DNA of 64,000 nt from Laguncularia racemosa (GCA_037954665.1 JBBMOL010000081.1:3394313-3458312), one strand, 5' to 3'; shown: positions 37,690-49,000, counted from the first letter of the stretch. A program made the numbers and translations. The notes: generated by a model not told the origin, from the sequence alone.

Positions 37690-38330
37690 TCCAACCTCTC
37701 TTCCGACATCATCGTTGCTTCTTTATGCCGCTAGAAGTATGTTACTACTCAATGCCGGCGCCTAATTCTCCTTGTTTGGCTCCTTCTTTTGCTTCTTCCT
37801 TTCCATTCCCTTCTATTGTCTTCTCACTATCTTCACGCCGAATCTCCGATCATCCATCTTCTTGACCAAACTCAACAAGTGCTTGTTAAGGGGCAAATTT
37901 TCATCACTAAAGTAGTATTCCACCTATTTGATGATCTTTTGCTTAAGATCATTAGTGAGGATGCCACTGTCGGTTGTTTGCACATGATCACCATCGTCAT
38001 GGTCATTTTCATCGTCGTCATCATCATCATCAACACCGTCTCATCCATCTCTACTGTGGGGTCCATTGTCTTTGTAAAGTTTGCCCCTGAATGGCTGCTG
38101 GTTGAAGTAGTAGTTATGGTCGTCGATGAAGCCAGGAATAGCAGGGAAGGAAGAGTGTGAGGGTTTAGGAATAAAGGAGGAGGAGGAGTTGACGGGGTGT
38201 AGGTGGGGAATAGTGGCGAAGTGGCGGAGAGAGTCATCGTTGTGGTGGTGGAAGAGAAGTCGAGGGTTAAGGCTGGGAGTACAATAGAGAGGTAAAGCTT
38301 CATGTCTTGTGAAGAAGAAAATGGAGTTCC
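37690..38330 (-). pseudogene. LARP6: LARP6-like fragment (La motif start) in left LTR
   Basis: La-related proteins bind RNA through a La motif. Minus strand: PGFIDDHNYYFNQQPF, an acidic Asp-rich run (DDDDDDDENDHDDGD), then SGILTNDLKQKIIK, stop (Gln codon changed to TAG), VEYYFSDENLPLNKHLLSLV and KKMDD. 'LTDDLKQKIIKQVEYYFSDENLP' is the hallmark beginning of the La motif of plant LARP6-type proteins, and an acidic N-terminal run is also usual there. The motif breaks off after about 30 residues, where the expected KNKEGFVP continuation is replaced by an unrelated Arg/Lys-rich tail, consistent with an exon end or capture junction. An open 197-codon frame at 37,872-38,465 in another phase is only a T/S-rich shadow. 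Confidence 0.8.
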
Positions 38331-38833
38331 TCCGGCACTGTGAAAGAAAGAGAGGAGAACGGAAGAAGAAAGGAAGGAAAGAAAGAAAAGAAAGGATAGA
38401 AAGGCAAAGGGTGGTCTACTCAAGGAAGGAAAAATGAGGAGAGAGAAAAAGAGTTTGGCAGGCAATTGTAGATAAGAGAAAGGAAATATCCATTCACAGG
38501 TTCAGTTAGCACACGCATTTATATTTTATTAATTTATTTACATGACGATATTCTTATACAAAAATTTATGTGTATACTAAATAAAATATTTTGATTACAA
38601 TTATTTACATAAAAATTCTATTTAACTATTATAAATCTAAAACTTTAATTCTTACTTTTTATTTGTTATAATTACTTAATGGATCATGTTCCTTTCTTAC
38701 TTTTATATTTTAAAGTCTATTATTATTTTTTATAAGATTTTCATCATATGTAAATTATTAAATAGCATTAATATATTATAGGGGTTTAATTTCTTATTGT
38801 TAGTGTTTTTACTATTTTTTTTTGGGTATTTCA

Positions 38834-39938
38834 TTTTTCCCTCCTTTAAGAAGTTTCGTCCCTAAAACTTCATCATAGTCGTCTCTTCGCTTTTGTCACT
38901 TTCATTGAATTTTCAATTTTCTTGTTTTGGAATTTAGTGTCATCATTTCATACATTAACTCGCATAGTTAAACAAGTTTGCTAAATTTTGGAGTTTGTAA
39001 GCTTAAGGAATTTAGTTTTTTTTTTTTTTTTTCTCAAATAATTTTGCTATAGTGATAAGGAGTAGAAACTTATTATTGTAAGGGTCTAATTCTTTTATTT
39101 ATTACCTTTACTTATTTATTCATTTCTTTGAATATTCAATTCTTCTAACTAGGCTCATTTTTATGAGAATTCGATTCTTCCAATATATATATTTTAGGGA
39201 AGACAAATCCAAAAATTGTAAGGCTTTGAATTTGAAATTTAGGGTCTGAGGAATATCATTTAAAATCGATAAGAGTTAATCATTTTATCTATGTCTGTAT
39301 GCTTTATTAAATTTGTAACCCTTTTTAGCAAGTTTCATCTTTCATATTCTTATGTTTTAGGATGAGTAATCAGCCTCTTATCTTGAGGACTCCATTGTGA
39401 TCCAACTCAAAGTCTGTATTGGCCCCCTATTTCACCCCGTTTCTAATATCCATTAACTTCAAGTCGCTAAGTTGTATCTCCCATATTTTATCTAGAAGAG
39501 TAGGTTGTACTTCCAAGTTGGTTGATTGTGCTTCTTTCCCATGCCATATAAATTTGATCTTAGGACTTGTGGGTTATAGGCCCACACTAGTAATCTTTAC
39601 CTTTTAAGTGTGGACAGTTTTGAAGGTAGTGTCGTCTTCGAAACTCAATGGTTGTGAATTATTAATCTTCATATTTTGTGATATCCTTTAACTTTGTTTT
39701 TCGAAATTTCCATCCATGGTTTCAAAGGAGAATCTAAGGTTTTAAGAGTTAGTACGCCTTGAGTAGCTTATAGCTAGAAGAGAATCGTATAATGATAAAT
39801 ATGTTTGGTAGGTTAATCCTATATCTAATAGAATTAACCTATCGTCTAATTCTTTTATTATTTTATTTATAAAAATCTACCCAAGTTCTACCCCATCTCA
39901 CTGTTTGGAATATTAATCCTATCTTTGATACCAATTTA
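38834..39938 (-). other. Internal region of the LARD-like element
   Basis: Only 1,105 bases. Minus-strand end: a short pol-tail text (FRDETS) and polypurine tract (aaaggagggaaaa) against the 3' LTR at 38,833. Start: PBS-like ttggtatcaaa at 39,924-39,934, five bases from the 5' LTR edge. In between I recognise no gag, protease, RT or integrase. A 62-codon plus-strand frame at 39,419 has no resemblance to anything I know. Confidence 0.75.
39924..39934 (-). other. Primer-binding site (initiator Met tRNA type)
   Basis: Minus strand ttggtatcaaa; the canonical plant site is TGGTATCAGAGC. Located 5 bases inside the 5' (right) LTR, in the correct orientation for minus-strand synthesis of this element. 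Confidence 0.7.
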
Positions 39939-42289
39939 TGTCACGCCCCAAAGGGGCTTAGAAGTTTTTACTAAAAGTTATCATGGCAAGTATATACCCA
40001 TTACATGATAACCGTCTTACGAGTCAGAGATCATAAGATTCTAAATAATTAATTATATTTATGACTAATCATATTACAAATAATCATACAATAAAAATAT
40101 AATTATGGATTCCATGTCTCATGGTTAGTCAAGATCGTAGAGAGTCGGAATCCCCTACCAACTAGTAAAATGGAATAGAACCCTAAGTCTCACAAATTCA
40201 ATTTTACATCAAGGTCCTAAAATGGCATTTCATCTAGATAGTCTACCAATCATAATTCTTACTTTATCGTTCTTAGCTTCTAAAAACTCTCGACACTTCA
40301 CATCTTATCCCATCCCAAGCTTTTAAGAGTTTTTTACCTGCAAAACAGTCTACGGAGGGGTGAGCACACTACAGCTCAGTGAATGAGAGTGTAATACTCT
40401 CAATGCTACACACGCACAAGCAATTTCAAAGCAAGTTATCAAATCATATGCTATGCACGAACAACCATATGAATGGAGCATCTTGCGCGGTCTTTTGGTA
40501 ACCGACGAGAAGTCTAGGGTATACGTGCCCCTTAACCTTGGATTAAGGATTCCAAAACCACCATCAGTACCCAGGTCTCACAACCAATTCAATTATTCTT
40601 ATCTCTTTGATAATTAAAATATCTTTTAACTTTGATGTTATAAGCTCGAGTGTTCTCATATACTGAGTGCTCTCATGCCTCATGCACTGAGCAACACCCT
40701 CAAGGACCGACCGGACTTGGAACCGTCAAGGCACGATAATTTCGTAGTCACTTAGTTCGCACTTGGTGGAACAGTAATCCTCTAATTACTTCCGGCGAGC
40801 CATGTAGCAGTGATGACCTTCAATTTCACGCAATGTCTTGTGTAATGCATGTCTAGTTTTATTTGAGTCCAATCCTTTAATTATTTAGTTTAGGATGATT
40901 AAACAATATAAAATCATAGGCTAATCTACGTTCAAAGCAATAAAGTAAAATAAAATAAGATAACTATCGAGCATTTAAGAGTACAATTCTAAGGACAAGC
41001 AATAGGAACCCAATCAATCCCACAAGTAAAACAATTACACCTTACATCCACACTCATCACAACAAGAGATATCAAACATTACATGTCATAGATATGATAA
41101 GGAGGATCAGACTGACCAAGTAGAATCAGTCAAGCTAGACACAAAATCACGATCAGTAAGTTTTGAAACGGGTTATCATGCAAGATCAACTCAATAATAG
41201 CATAATACGGCTTAATCTTATAGACCATCAAATCAACCACAGGTTCGATTTATGGTTCTCATCCCTTGACACCTCTGTGTCATTTCACTTAATATCAAAT
41301 CAATTACTTGGGGTTGATTTACCATTCTCATTCTTTGACACCCCTGTGTCATCGTACCTTTCAAGTGCTTAATTTTACACATATTCAAGAGTCAAACAAG
41401 GTAGCCACATATATATCCCTTCCAAGTCCTTAAATACCTACGTATCTATAATATATATATTTATAAACGTATTTTTAACTAAAGGATAAATTTGCTAGGC
41501 ACTTCCCCTCACATACTTAAGAGGGGCAAGAAAATGTAATTGTTAAGTTTGCAGAATAAAAATTTGCACTTATGATTTGTATAGTTATATGCATAATTGT
41601 ATTCTATAAATATAATAGGAAAATAATTTTATCCAGGCATATATACATATTTAGATGTAGATTCTTATATGTGTATTAATGATATATATATAATTTATTC
41701 TAGTTATGCATACCTATATATTAGTTATAGAAGGAAAAGTTAAGTTTATATATTTTAGTTTAGTTTGAAGAAAACAATGTTGTATCACAGTATTGGGCCT
41801 GTAGTAATAGCATTGGCAAAATGGTGCAAAGTGCTATCGTTAAGATTGTGATATCTAAACCCTTAGCCCATTCTGTCATCTACATCATTAAGATAATATT
41901 CATCTATAACTTATCTAATTACCAATTTCTTTGTAACTTCTTTTCCAAACTCATTTAACCCCACTATATACCTTAAAAATAATAATAACCACAACCAATT
42001 TGCAATCACAGCCAAGCAAGTGAATTCACATACACGGAGCATACCAACATTTAGCACAACATTGTAGCATATCATATGTTTCCCACTCACCTATTTATGG
42101 TCGTCATAGTCCTAACTATCATCGAGTGATTCCGAATTGTAGTTCCATTATCGGAAGCAAAAACCAAAATGGAGAATGGAGAAAGCGGCCAAGCATCAAC
42201 ATCTTTGATGATGCCCACAATGAACAAAAAATGGACGGTTAATGAATCTTGCCGAGCGACTCAAGGGATCCTAAAGTCCTTCCATTTCG

Positions 42290-42655
42290 TAGTGCTCGAA
42301 TTGCCAATCTCTTTCAATATAAGGCCATTTAACGGGTTCATTAAATGTAACCCAATAATCAACGATATCGAACTTGTTATCAATGATAAGCCTTATGAAT
42401 TCCATAAAATAATCAACAGTTTTCTCATGCTTCCATCTTCCCTACTCACTGGCCCGTAGTGGCAACGAGTGTTGAAAAAGAATCAGCATTACCTTCATTC
42501 CAAATGAACTTATCCTATCAACAATCCATTTATATCGTTTGATAACTGCATAATTAACACTATCCTTAAACCCATTAACTAGTTCCTCTACAAACTAAAT
42601 CCAAGCATCATTTGACTTATCCTCGACATATGCAGGTGCAGTTGCTAAAATCTCT
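42290..42655 (-). pseudogene. SFR2: SFR2-like fragment in right LTR
   Basis: Uninterrupted version of the capture, better preserved in places: LATAPAYVEDKSNDAW, VNGFKDSVNYAVIKRYKWIV, SFGMKVMLILFQHSLPLRAS, then WKHEKTVDYFMEFIRLIIDN and IVDYWVTFNEP. Here KTVDYF follows the GGW-equivalent position directly, proving that the break in the left copy is secondary. The same internal skip (after NDAW...FVEE, straight to VNGFK) is present, so the skip predates the two LTRs. One stop after NDAWI and one just before the KHEKTV segment. Confidence 0.85.
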
Positions 42656-42909
42656 TGCTTAGTTTAAAAATTTTCCACCACTCAATCCGAGTTTGGCTTT
42701 AAGCTTGATGTCAACACTAACAACAGTCTCATCCTTTAACTTTAACGTACACCACTTCCTTCAATATATCCCATTTCCCAATTCTTCTTCTCATAGACTC
42801 CTTTCTCTCCTTGGACTTCCCTCTCTCACCAGAACGTTTCCATCTTCCAATTCTTTATCTTTCCCATTTCTTTTTCTCATTTCTCTTCAATCTTCTTTAA
42901 CCTACGTCG

Positions 42910-43420
42910 AGCTCCATCTATAATAAAGGAAATCTGACAACTGCTCCTCGAACCATTTCAACTTAAATCCAACATTTCTAGTCTCTCTAATACCTCCATA
43001 AGGTCCTTATTTACTTCGTTTCCAATTAGAACATATGGACTTGCAACAATAACTCCGGTAACTAAACAATGACCAAGACCGAGATTCTCATGATCGCGAA
43101 TCTTTGACAACAACATGTGACTCTCTTACCCAAAAACCTCCCTTACACCCTTATAAGCCCTCCTTATCTTATCGTGAGCAATCTCGTAACGCAATAACAC
43201 CCCACAATTCTCCAACAAAGCAACATCATCACTAAGAACCATCTTATCTTTTGGTAGCAAACCAACACATTCCCATTTTCTAAACCTAAGCTCTCAAAAA
43301 ATGGCTCGTATTCATTAATCGGATGGTGCCACAAAACCGGGAAATCGTCATTCCTTTGTCCTCATGATTAGCTATTTTTGGGATGAGTCTCTCAAGAAAA
43401 TCGAGGAATTTCTTACATGT
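42910..43420 (-). pseudogene. mTERF-family fragment in right LTR
   Basis: HHPINEYEPFFESLGLE is nearly the family consensus. A 1-base frame change then leads into LLPKDKMVLSDDVALLENCG, VLLRYEIAHDKIRRAYKG, a stop, HMLLSKIRDHENLGLGHCLV, VIVASPYVLIGNEVNKDLME and VLERL. Same start and end points as the left-LTR copy. Confidence 0.85.
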
Positions 43421-43534
43421 GCACTACTATTGCTAATATGTAACATAATGGCCTAAAATTTGAAATACAACAAAATTGACAGTAATAATAAATTTAGGAT
43501 TTATGTATGTTGAGATTGTTACATGAAAAAAAAA

Positions 43535-44330
43535 TTACATCAAACTATAGAGTGTAGCATGGGTTTGTTCAGTCGTGGCCATGGATGATCCAACCTCCCT
43601 TCCGACATCATCTTTGCTTCTTTGTGCCACTGGAAGTACGTTTCTGCTTAACGTCGATGCCTGATTCTCCTCATCTAGCTCCTTCTTCCGCTTCTTCCTT
43701 TCCATTCCCTTCTGTTGTCTTCTCGCTGCCTTCACGCCAGATCTCCAATTGTCCATCTTCCTGACTAAACTCAACAAGTGCTTGTTATGGGGAAAATTTT
43801 CATCACTGAAGTAGTATTCCACTTGTTTGATGATCTTTTGTTTAAGATCATCAGTGAGGACGCCACTGCCAGTTGTTTGCACATGATCACCGCCGTCATG
43901 GTCATTTTTGTCGTCATCATCGTCATCATCACCATTCGATCCATCTCCTTTGTGGGGTCCATTGTCTCTATAAAGATCACCCCTAAATGGCTGCTAGTTG
44001 AAGTAGCATTTATGGTCGTCAATGAAGATAGCAGCAGTGGGGAAGGAGGAGTGCGGGGGTTTAGGAATAGAGGAGGAGGAGGAGTTGACGGGGTGTGGGT
44101 GGGGAGTAGTGGCAAAGCAGCAGAGAGAGTCGTCGTTGTGGTGGTGGAAGAGAAGTCAAGGGTTAGGGCTGGGAGTACGATAGAGAGGTAGAGATTCATG
44201 TCTTGTGAAGAAGAAAATGGCGTTCCTTCGGCATTATGAGAGAGAGAGAGGAGAATGGAAGAAGAAAGGAAGGAAAGAAAGAAAAGAAAGGATAGAAAGG
44301 TAGAGGGTGGTCTACTTGAGGAAGGAAAAA
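43535..44330 (-). pseudogene. LARP6: LARP6-like fragment in right LTR
   Basis: The La-motif part is open here: QTTGSGVLTDDLKQKIIKQ, VEYYFSDENFPHNKHLLSLV and RKMDN, with the Gln that became a stop in the left copy intact. It then runs into the Arg/Lys-rich tail WRSGVKAARRQQKGMERKKR and stays open to 43,535 (115 codons from a GTG at 43,882). Whether the tail is another captured exon is unknown. Upstream the phase shifts; the S/T/P-rich 196-codon open frame (43,771-44,361) in another phase is not the homologous one. Confidence 0.8.
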
Positions 44331-44731
44331 TGAGGAGAGAGAAAAAGAGTTTGGCAAGCAATTGTAGATAAGGGTAAGGAAATATCCATTTATGGGTTCA
44401 GTTAGCACACGTATTTATATTTTATTAAGTTATTTAGATGATGATATTCTTATACAAAAATTTACATATATACTAAATAAAATATTTTGAATACAATTAT
44501 TTACATAAAAAATCTATTTAACTATTATAAATCTAAAAATTTAATTCTTACTTTTTATTTGTAATAATTACTTAATGATCATGTTCCTTTCTTACTTTTA
44601 TATTTTAAAGTCTATTATTATTTGTTATAAGATTTTCATATATGTAAATTATTAAATAGCATTAATATATTATAGGGGTTTAATTTCTTGTTGTTAGTAT
44701 TTTTACTATTTTTTTTTTTTTGGGTGTTTCA

Positions 44732-45100
44732 GTGTCAAAGGGTGTTGAGGAAGGAGATGACGTCGTTGTGCAAGGGTGGCTTTCGAGCAATAAAGGAAGG
44801 GAAGCGGCAGTATGGTTGAGAAATGATTAAGAGAAGAAGAAGACTACAAGTGAATTTGATTGTTTTACTTTTATCTTGTGTAAATAAGTTGGACAAACTA
44901 CGATTTTTTTTTTCGTACTTGGGGCAAATTTCCTGGTTGGGAGCACTTTAAAATTCAATTACCTTGTTGGAGTCCTCTTGTATTGCAAGTAGGAGAGTCA
45001 GTGGCATGTGGACACTGTAACAATGATATGGAAAGGGGTTCATGGCTTGGAAAAGGAAAAAATAAAAGAATAAAAAAAATAAACGTTGTAATGGGGTAAA
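44732..45100. repeat. Block X, right half
   Basis: Begins with the target duplication gtgtc and continues aaagggtgttgaggaagg, matching 59,057-59,450 (ccaagggtgatgaggaagg). Further shared text: ttcgagca, cctggttggga/ctggttggca, and ggggttcatggcttggaaaa. Joining it to 32,969 restores the order seen at 58,280-59,450. Confidence 0.85.
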
Positions 45101-46735
45101 GGACTGATGGGAGGCAACTCTATGATGCCATCATTGTCAATAGCTTGTTTCACTGTTTTACTGAGACCTTACTTTATACTTTTATTTGGGATAGTTTATT
45201 GTAATAAACCTATTAACAAGTTTTTGCGAAGAATATCGATAAGATTATCAATAGTTTTACGAAAGTTGGTGATAGATTTATTTTATGATTGATGGGACTT
45301 ATTTTATTGTAATTTAAAAAACTTTATTACCATTAAAACTAAGTTGTTGATAGTGATGATACGATAGAATTCTCTGTTACAGTGCCTTAGGAATAAGGGG
45401 AAAATGTTATCGTCTTTCTTATCGTAATATCTCATGATATAATTATACATCATTTGCTACTATAGTTTAATTATCTCCAAATATTACTCTAGAGTTAAAT
45501 ATTTTCCTAACGTGTACACTTATTTGTATTTTTTTTGTAAATATATTTATATAATATATATTGTATCATGATTGTTGTTATTATTATTTTAAACTTAGAG
45601 TTAAGAGTTTTAATTGCATCATGGACGTGATGCTAAACGTTCCAATAGCAATTTTGCCTAAATTAAAAGTTCACATATATTACATAATTTCTTATAGAAT
45701 TGAGCACCCAATACACAACGAGATTTGTATACTTGCACTCAAAAATTGGAATGCTCTTATTTGACAATTAATCCCAAATGCTATATAAAAAGGTATGCAA
45801 CCATGAGTTCTTCACATGCTTTTGGTGAAAGTCATTATGAAAATAAGAATTTATATTTCCTTCAATCAACGAAGACTCGTAGTAGCCAAAACGAACAAAA
45901 GAAGAACAAAGGAATAGAGATATTAAATTTTCTAGAGAGAAAAAGTAAAATCATGTACATGGGAAAATACAAAATAATTTTGCATCTCAAATTTGTAAAC
46001 TTTGTTATTTTAAATGGGCGAAAGTGAAAAGGTTTCGAATGGAATAAATTCAAGCATATTATACACATTAGCCTTAGCATAACAAAATAAGTTCGTTCCT
46101 ATGCTACCTTTAGAGAATTGGTGCATAGATACATTTAAAAAAAAAAGTAAAATATAGAACACATATAAATACGTAAATGTATTAAAAAGTGCAAAGGCTT
46201 TGAGTTCTCTTACTTTTTTTCATCTTAGAAGTTCAATCGATTCTTAGCAAATAAAAAGAAAAACTAAATGAAACCGAACAACTATCAAGTCATTCAATCT
46301 TTGGAGGACCATCCATGGTTTCAAGACTTTGGAAATAATGGATGGCAATGAGGTACGGACTAACTCCTAATGAGCTCACGTGATAGAAAACTCTAGCAAA
46401 CTTATCAATAAGAACTATAAATATCCACTAAATAAGGATACATAAAAGTTAGATATTAGAAATTAGTTTTCTAGTATAAGATTAAAAAATGTTTCAACTT
46501 CTATTTTTAAACTTGTATCATAGTATTTGAATAATTAACAGGGTGTCGTTTTTAATTTGTGCGTATTACATTTTATATGTCCACAAATTGTGATGCCATC
46601 TTAGAAACTAACTACCTACCGACAGTAAATAGGAGTGCCCCATTGCTAGGATAAATATACTTGGCATCCTTTTTCATTTGACACAATAAAATATACCAAT
46701 TTCAAACTTACTAAAGGAAGAGAGAAAAGCTAGTC
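45100..46735. repeat. Block Y and promoter region of PMEI copy B
   Basis: Parallels 59,450-60,880. Shared text includes gagcacccaa (45,703 and 59,951), the phrase with tttgaatggaataaattcaag-like text (46,034), and ataaggatacata (46,433). Short frames here (60-100 codons) have no family resemblance. The last 335 bases are the promoter-like part shared by all three PMEI copies, with gataaata at 46,650. Confidence 0.7.
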
Positions 46736-47300
46736 ATGGCTTTCCCCTCATTCTCTTCTTTCTTCTTATTAATTTACCTTCTCCTTTTTTCATGATGATT
46801 CAGCTTCTACTATAGTGCTCGGCATGTCTATATCCTTAAAAAATGACTATGTGACCAATATTTGCCGTAATCAAATGCCAAATGTTCAATTTTGTGTGAA
46901 GGTATTCAATTCTATACCTTATGCCGTCTAAACTAAAGATGTCAAAACCTTAGGGCAACTTGCTATTGATTATTCACTAAGAAAAGGCACTAACACTATG
47001 ACATACATTAAAACTCTTTCCATACAAACAACTAATAAGAAATAGAAGGATGTATACTCTTCTTGTTCAAAACCTTACGACGAGCTTGTGGCAAGCTATC
47101 AAGATGCAAAGTGATTTCTTCAAGATGGGGATCACCAAGGTCTTGATATGCATGCATTTGTTGGATTAGATTATGTCAGTGAATGCAAAAATGATCTCAA
47201 GGGGGTTGAAGATCCATCTAAACTTTCTCACTAAAATAAAAGTCTTGATGTGCTTTCTCGAACCATTTTACGCATTTCTAATAGATTGCTTAGTGTATAA
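46736..47300 (+). pseudogene. PMEI / invertase-inhibitor-like pseudogene, copy B
   Basis: Starts MAFPSFSSFFLLIYLLLF (signal peptide), then a TGA-type break and frame change before the mature part. Mature phrases: NDYVTNICRNQMPNVQFCVK, a TAA after YAV that is shared with copy C, DVKTLGQLAIDYSLRKGT, TNTMTYIKTLSIQTTNKK, VYSSCSKPYDELVASYQDAK, GLDYVSECKNDLKGVEDPSK. All four family cysteines (NIC, QFC, SSC, SEC) are preserved, which identifies the PMEI fold (Pfam PF04043). Length matches a typical 170-190-residue member. Extra stops at the VYSSC-preceding Leu codon (TAG) and after DAK (TGA). TAA at 47,232 is common to all copies, and LDVLSRTILRISNRLLSV follows in frame to a TAA at 47,298. Confidence 0.8.
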
Positions 47301-48850
47301 GAGAGTATTTAGTGAGGGTTTCACTTAATGCCTTGTCAAACATTATCCCTCACATAATTTATCATAGTGATAAAAGTTATTTTGCATGATTTGTTGCTTT
47401 CTCTCTTACTCCATACCTCTTGTGCAAGGCATCTATATCATGAAAACTCCTCAACTCTTACCTTAAAACAATAGTATTTCTAAACATAGATAAATGACGA
47501 CTTATGAAGAGCTAGGCCACATTGCTTCCACCATCATGCTCATCTAGAGATGGACTATAATATCTTAAAGGATGTGAGTTTACCACTCGTTGAGATTAAC
47601 CATAAGCAGATTGTATAACCACACTTGGGATCATCGACCAATAATATGGCCATGCATGATTTACCTAGTGTTAATATTATTAGACTTCCATTAGAAAATA
47701 GAAAATTTAAGTTGATTCACTAGCTTCAAGGTAATTAGTCTAAAACAAGGAAGTATAGGAAAACAAGGAGAAGTACATCAGGTTGAGCATTATCACATAT
47801 TGCAAGGGAAAAGTATAGGAAAATAAGGAGAAGTACATCAGGTTGAGCATTATCACATATTGCAAGGGAAATTTATGGAAATTTCAATGCTAGGAAATGT
47901 CATAGAAGTGGTACACACAATTTAATCATATTTAAAAGAAATTAAGTAAAGCCATGAATTATAGAGGATTTGCAACTTAGAGCACATTTATCAAAGAATC
48001 ATAGTAGAGGAAATTCATGAAATTGAAAAACAAAACCTAAAATGTAAAGGGAAGTCACAAAATTTATTGTAGTTAGTATAGGGCTCTTGAAATGATCAAA
48101 TAATTAAAAAGACCTTTATTTTGAAACATAATTAAATCAATATGAAGAAGCTAAATTAGATAAATATATATTTCTATCTATACTAAATATAAAGAATATG
48201 AAGAAGAGTATACTAGCTCTTACGCTAAAGGACAAATATCCCATTACTAAATTCATTAACTCGCACTAATAGAAAAACTCTATATGCAAGAGACTTATGG
48301 ATGCAATTGCTGCAACTATTTTCATTTCATGGCCAAAAAGAAAGATGTTCTCGTTGTTCTACTAGAAAGTCAAGTCCATGTGTAAATTTAGCATTGGACT
48401 ATGTTGTTTTATTAAAAGAAAGTAAAATGTGTATTATAGATATTTGTGAATTCAAGCTTAACTTAGCAAATGCATTCTCGTAATTTAGATATATGAAGAG
48501 GGTTGTAGTTGATGCAATCATTCCATTTAAATACAACATTGAATGTGATAATTTGCTCAACCATTAGAACTTGTACATTTGATAGATGGTGATAATTATT
48601 ATTACCTCTGAAGGGTGAAACAAAATAATGTTTTGTAGTGTACATGTAATATTTAAAATGTCTTGACCATATTTGAAGTGGAAAAAACCTATCTTGACCG
48701 TATACATGCACCAACTCATTAAAATGGACATATAATTAGTGTTCCAACTCATTAAAATATGCATTTTTAATGAGTTAAAAAATAATAAATGATCTAAAAT
48801 TATTATGTAGTTCTCTTGCATCGTTTAAATAAAAATACAACTACATTATT
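47301..48850. repeat. Block Z, copy B (3' flank of PMEI unit)
   Basis: Parallels 61,456-62,271 (for example ccaccatcatgctcat at 47,530 and 61,700; tagacttccattag at 47,680 and 61,867) and then continues like 32,000-32,220. A 60-bp tandem duplication (47,751-47,870) is private to this copy. No coding potential. Confidence 0.75.
47751..47870. repeat. 60-bp tandem duplication
   Basis: 47,751-47,810 and 47,811-47,870 are identical but for one C/T difference. Copy C has the single version (61,939 onward), so the duplication is recent relative to the array. Confidence 0.95.
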
Positions 48851-48862
48851 TCTTTTAATAAA

Positions 48863-49000
48863 GTTTGATGACTATTTTGTTGATTTATTTTAATTTTGAA
48901 TGCACATACTTTCTTTCTTTATAGGCGACAAAGACCATAGAATAAATTTTGATGGTTATGTTGTTGATTTATTTTAATTTTGAATGCACATACTTTCTTT
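48863..49000. repeat. Direct repeat of about 54 bp, 84 bases apart
   Basis: The segment with gttgatttattttaatttt followed by gaatgcacatactttcttt occurs at about 48,863-48,916 and again at 48,947-49,000, separated by 30 bases. Confidence 0.9.

Larger units (their letters stand above)
32970..38833 (-). repeat. 3' LTR (left copy), 5.86 kb including a nested insertion
   Basis: Direct repeat of 39,939-44,731, collinear except for a 1.04-kb insertion at 35,491-36,533. Without it the length is about 4.83 kb, which agrees with the right copy. In the segments I compared by eye (for example the first 135 bases) about one base in ten differs, mostly transitions, so integration is old. Confidence 0.9.
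32970..44731 (-). mobile_element. 11.76-kb LARD-like LTR retroelement carrying host gene fragments
   Basis: Bounded by 5-bp target duplications gtgtc (32,965-32,969 and 44,732-44,736). Two direct repeats form LTRs (32,970-38,833 and 39,939-44,731) around 1,105 bp of internal sequence. On the minus strand the LTRs start TGAAAYACCC and end GGGGCGTGACA; the outermost end in the left LTR has TG changed to TA. Next to the right LTR lies a PBS-like ttggtatcaaa (39,924-39,934, minus strand), close to the initiator-Met tRNA site. Next to the left LTR lies a polypurine tract preceded by ttagggacgaaactt. So the element is minus-oriented. No gag or pol survives beyond that tail, making it a large non-autonomous derivative. 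Each LTR bears fragments of LARP6, mTERF and SFR2 in the element's own sense. Boundaries are confirmed by the empty site at about 59,055. Confidence 0.9.
39939..44731 (-). repeat. 5' LTR (right copy), 4.79 kb
   Basis: Complete LTR: plus-strand left edge tgtcacgccccaaa, right edge gggtgtttca. Collinear with 32,970-38,833 apart from the nested insertion there. LTRs this long relative to the internal part are unusual and reflect the captured gene fragments, which occupy about 1.9 kb of each. Confidence 0.9.

Noticed and set aside
37872..38465. 197-codon minus-strand open frame, and its counterpart at 43,771-44,361 (196 codons)
   Set aside because: Low-complexity Ser/Thr/Leu/Phe text. The family-matching LARP6 phrases are in a different phase of the same strand, so these frames are composition shadows.
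32970..44731. Reading the two 5-kb direct repeats as a simple segmental duplication
   Set aside because: TG...CA-type edges, 5-bp target duplications, PBS and polypurine tract at the inner edges, and the empty site at 59,055 all favour LTRs.
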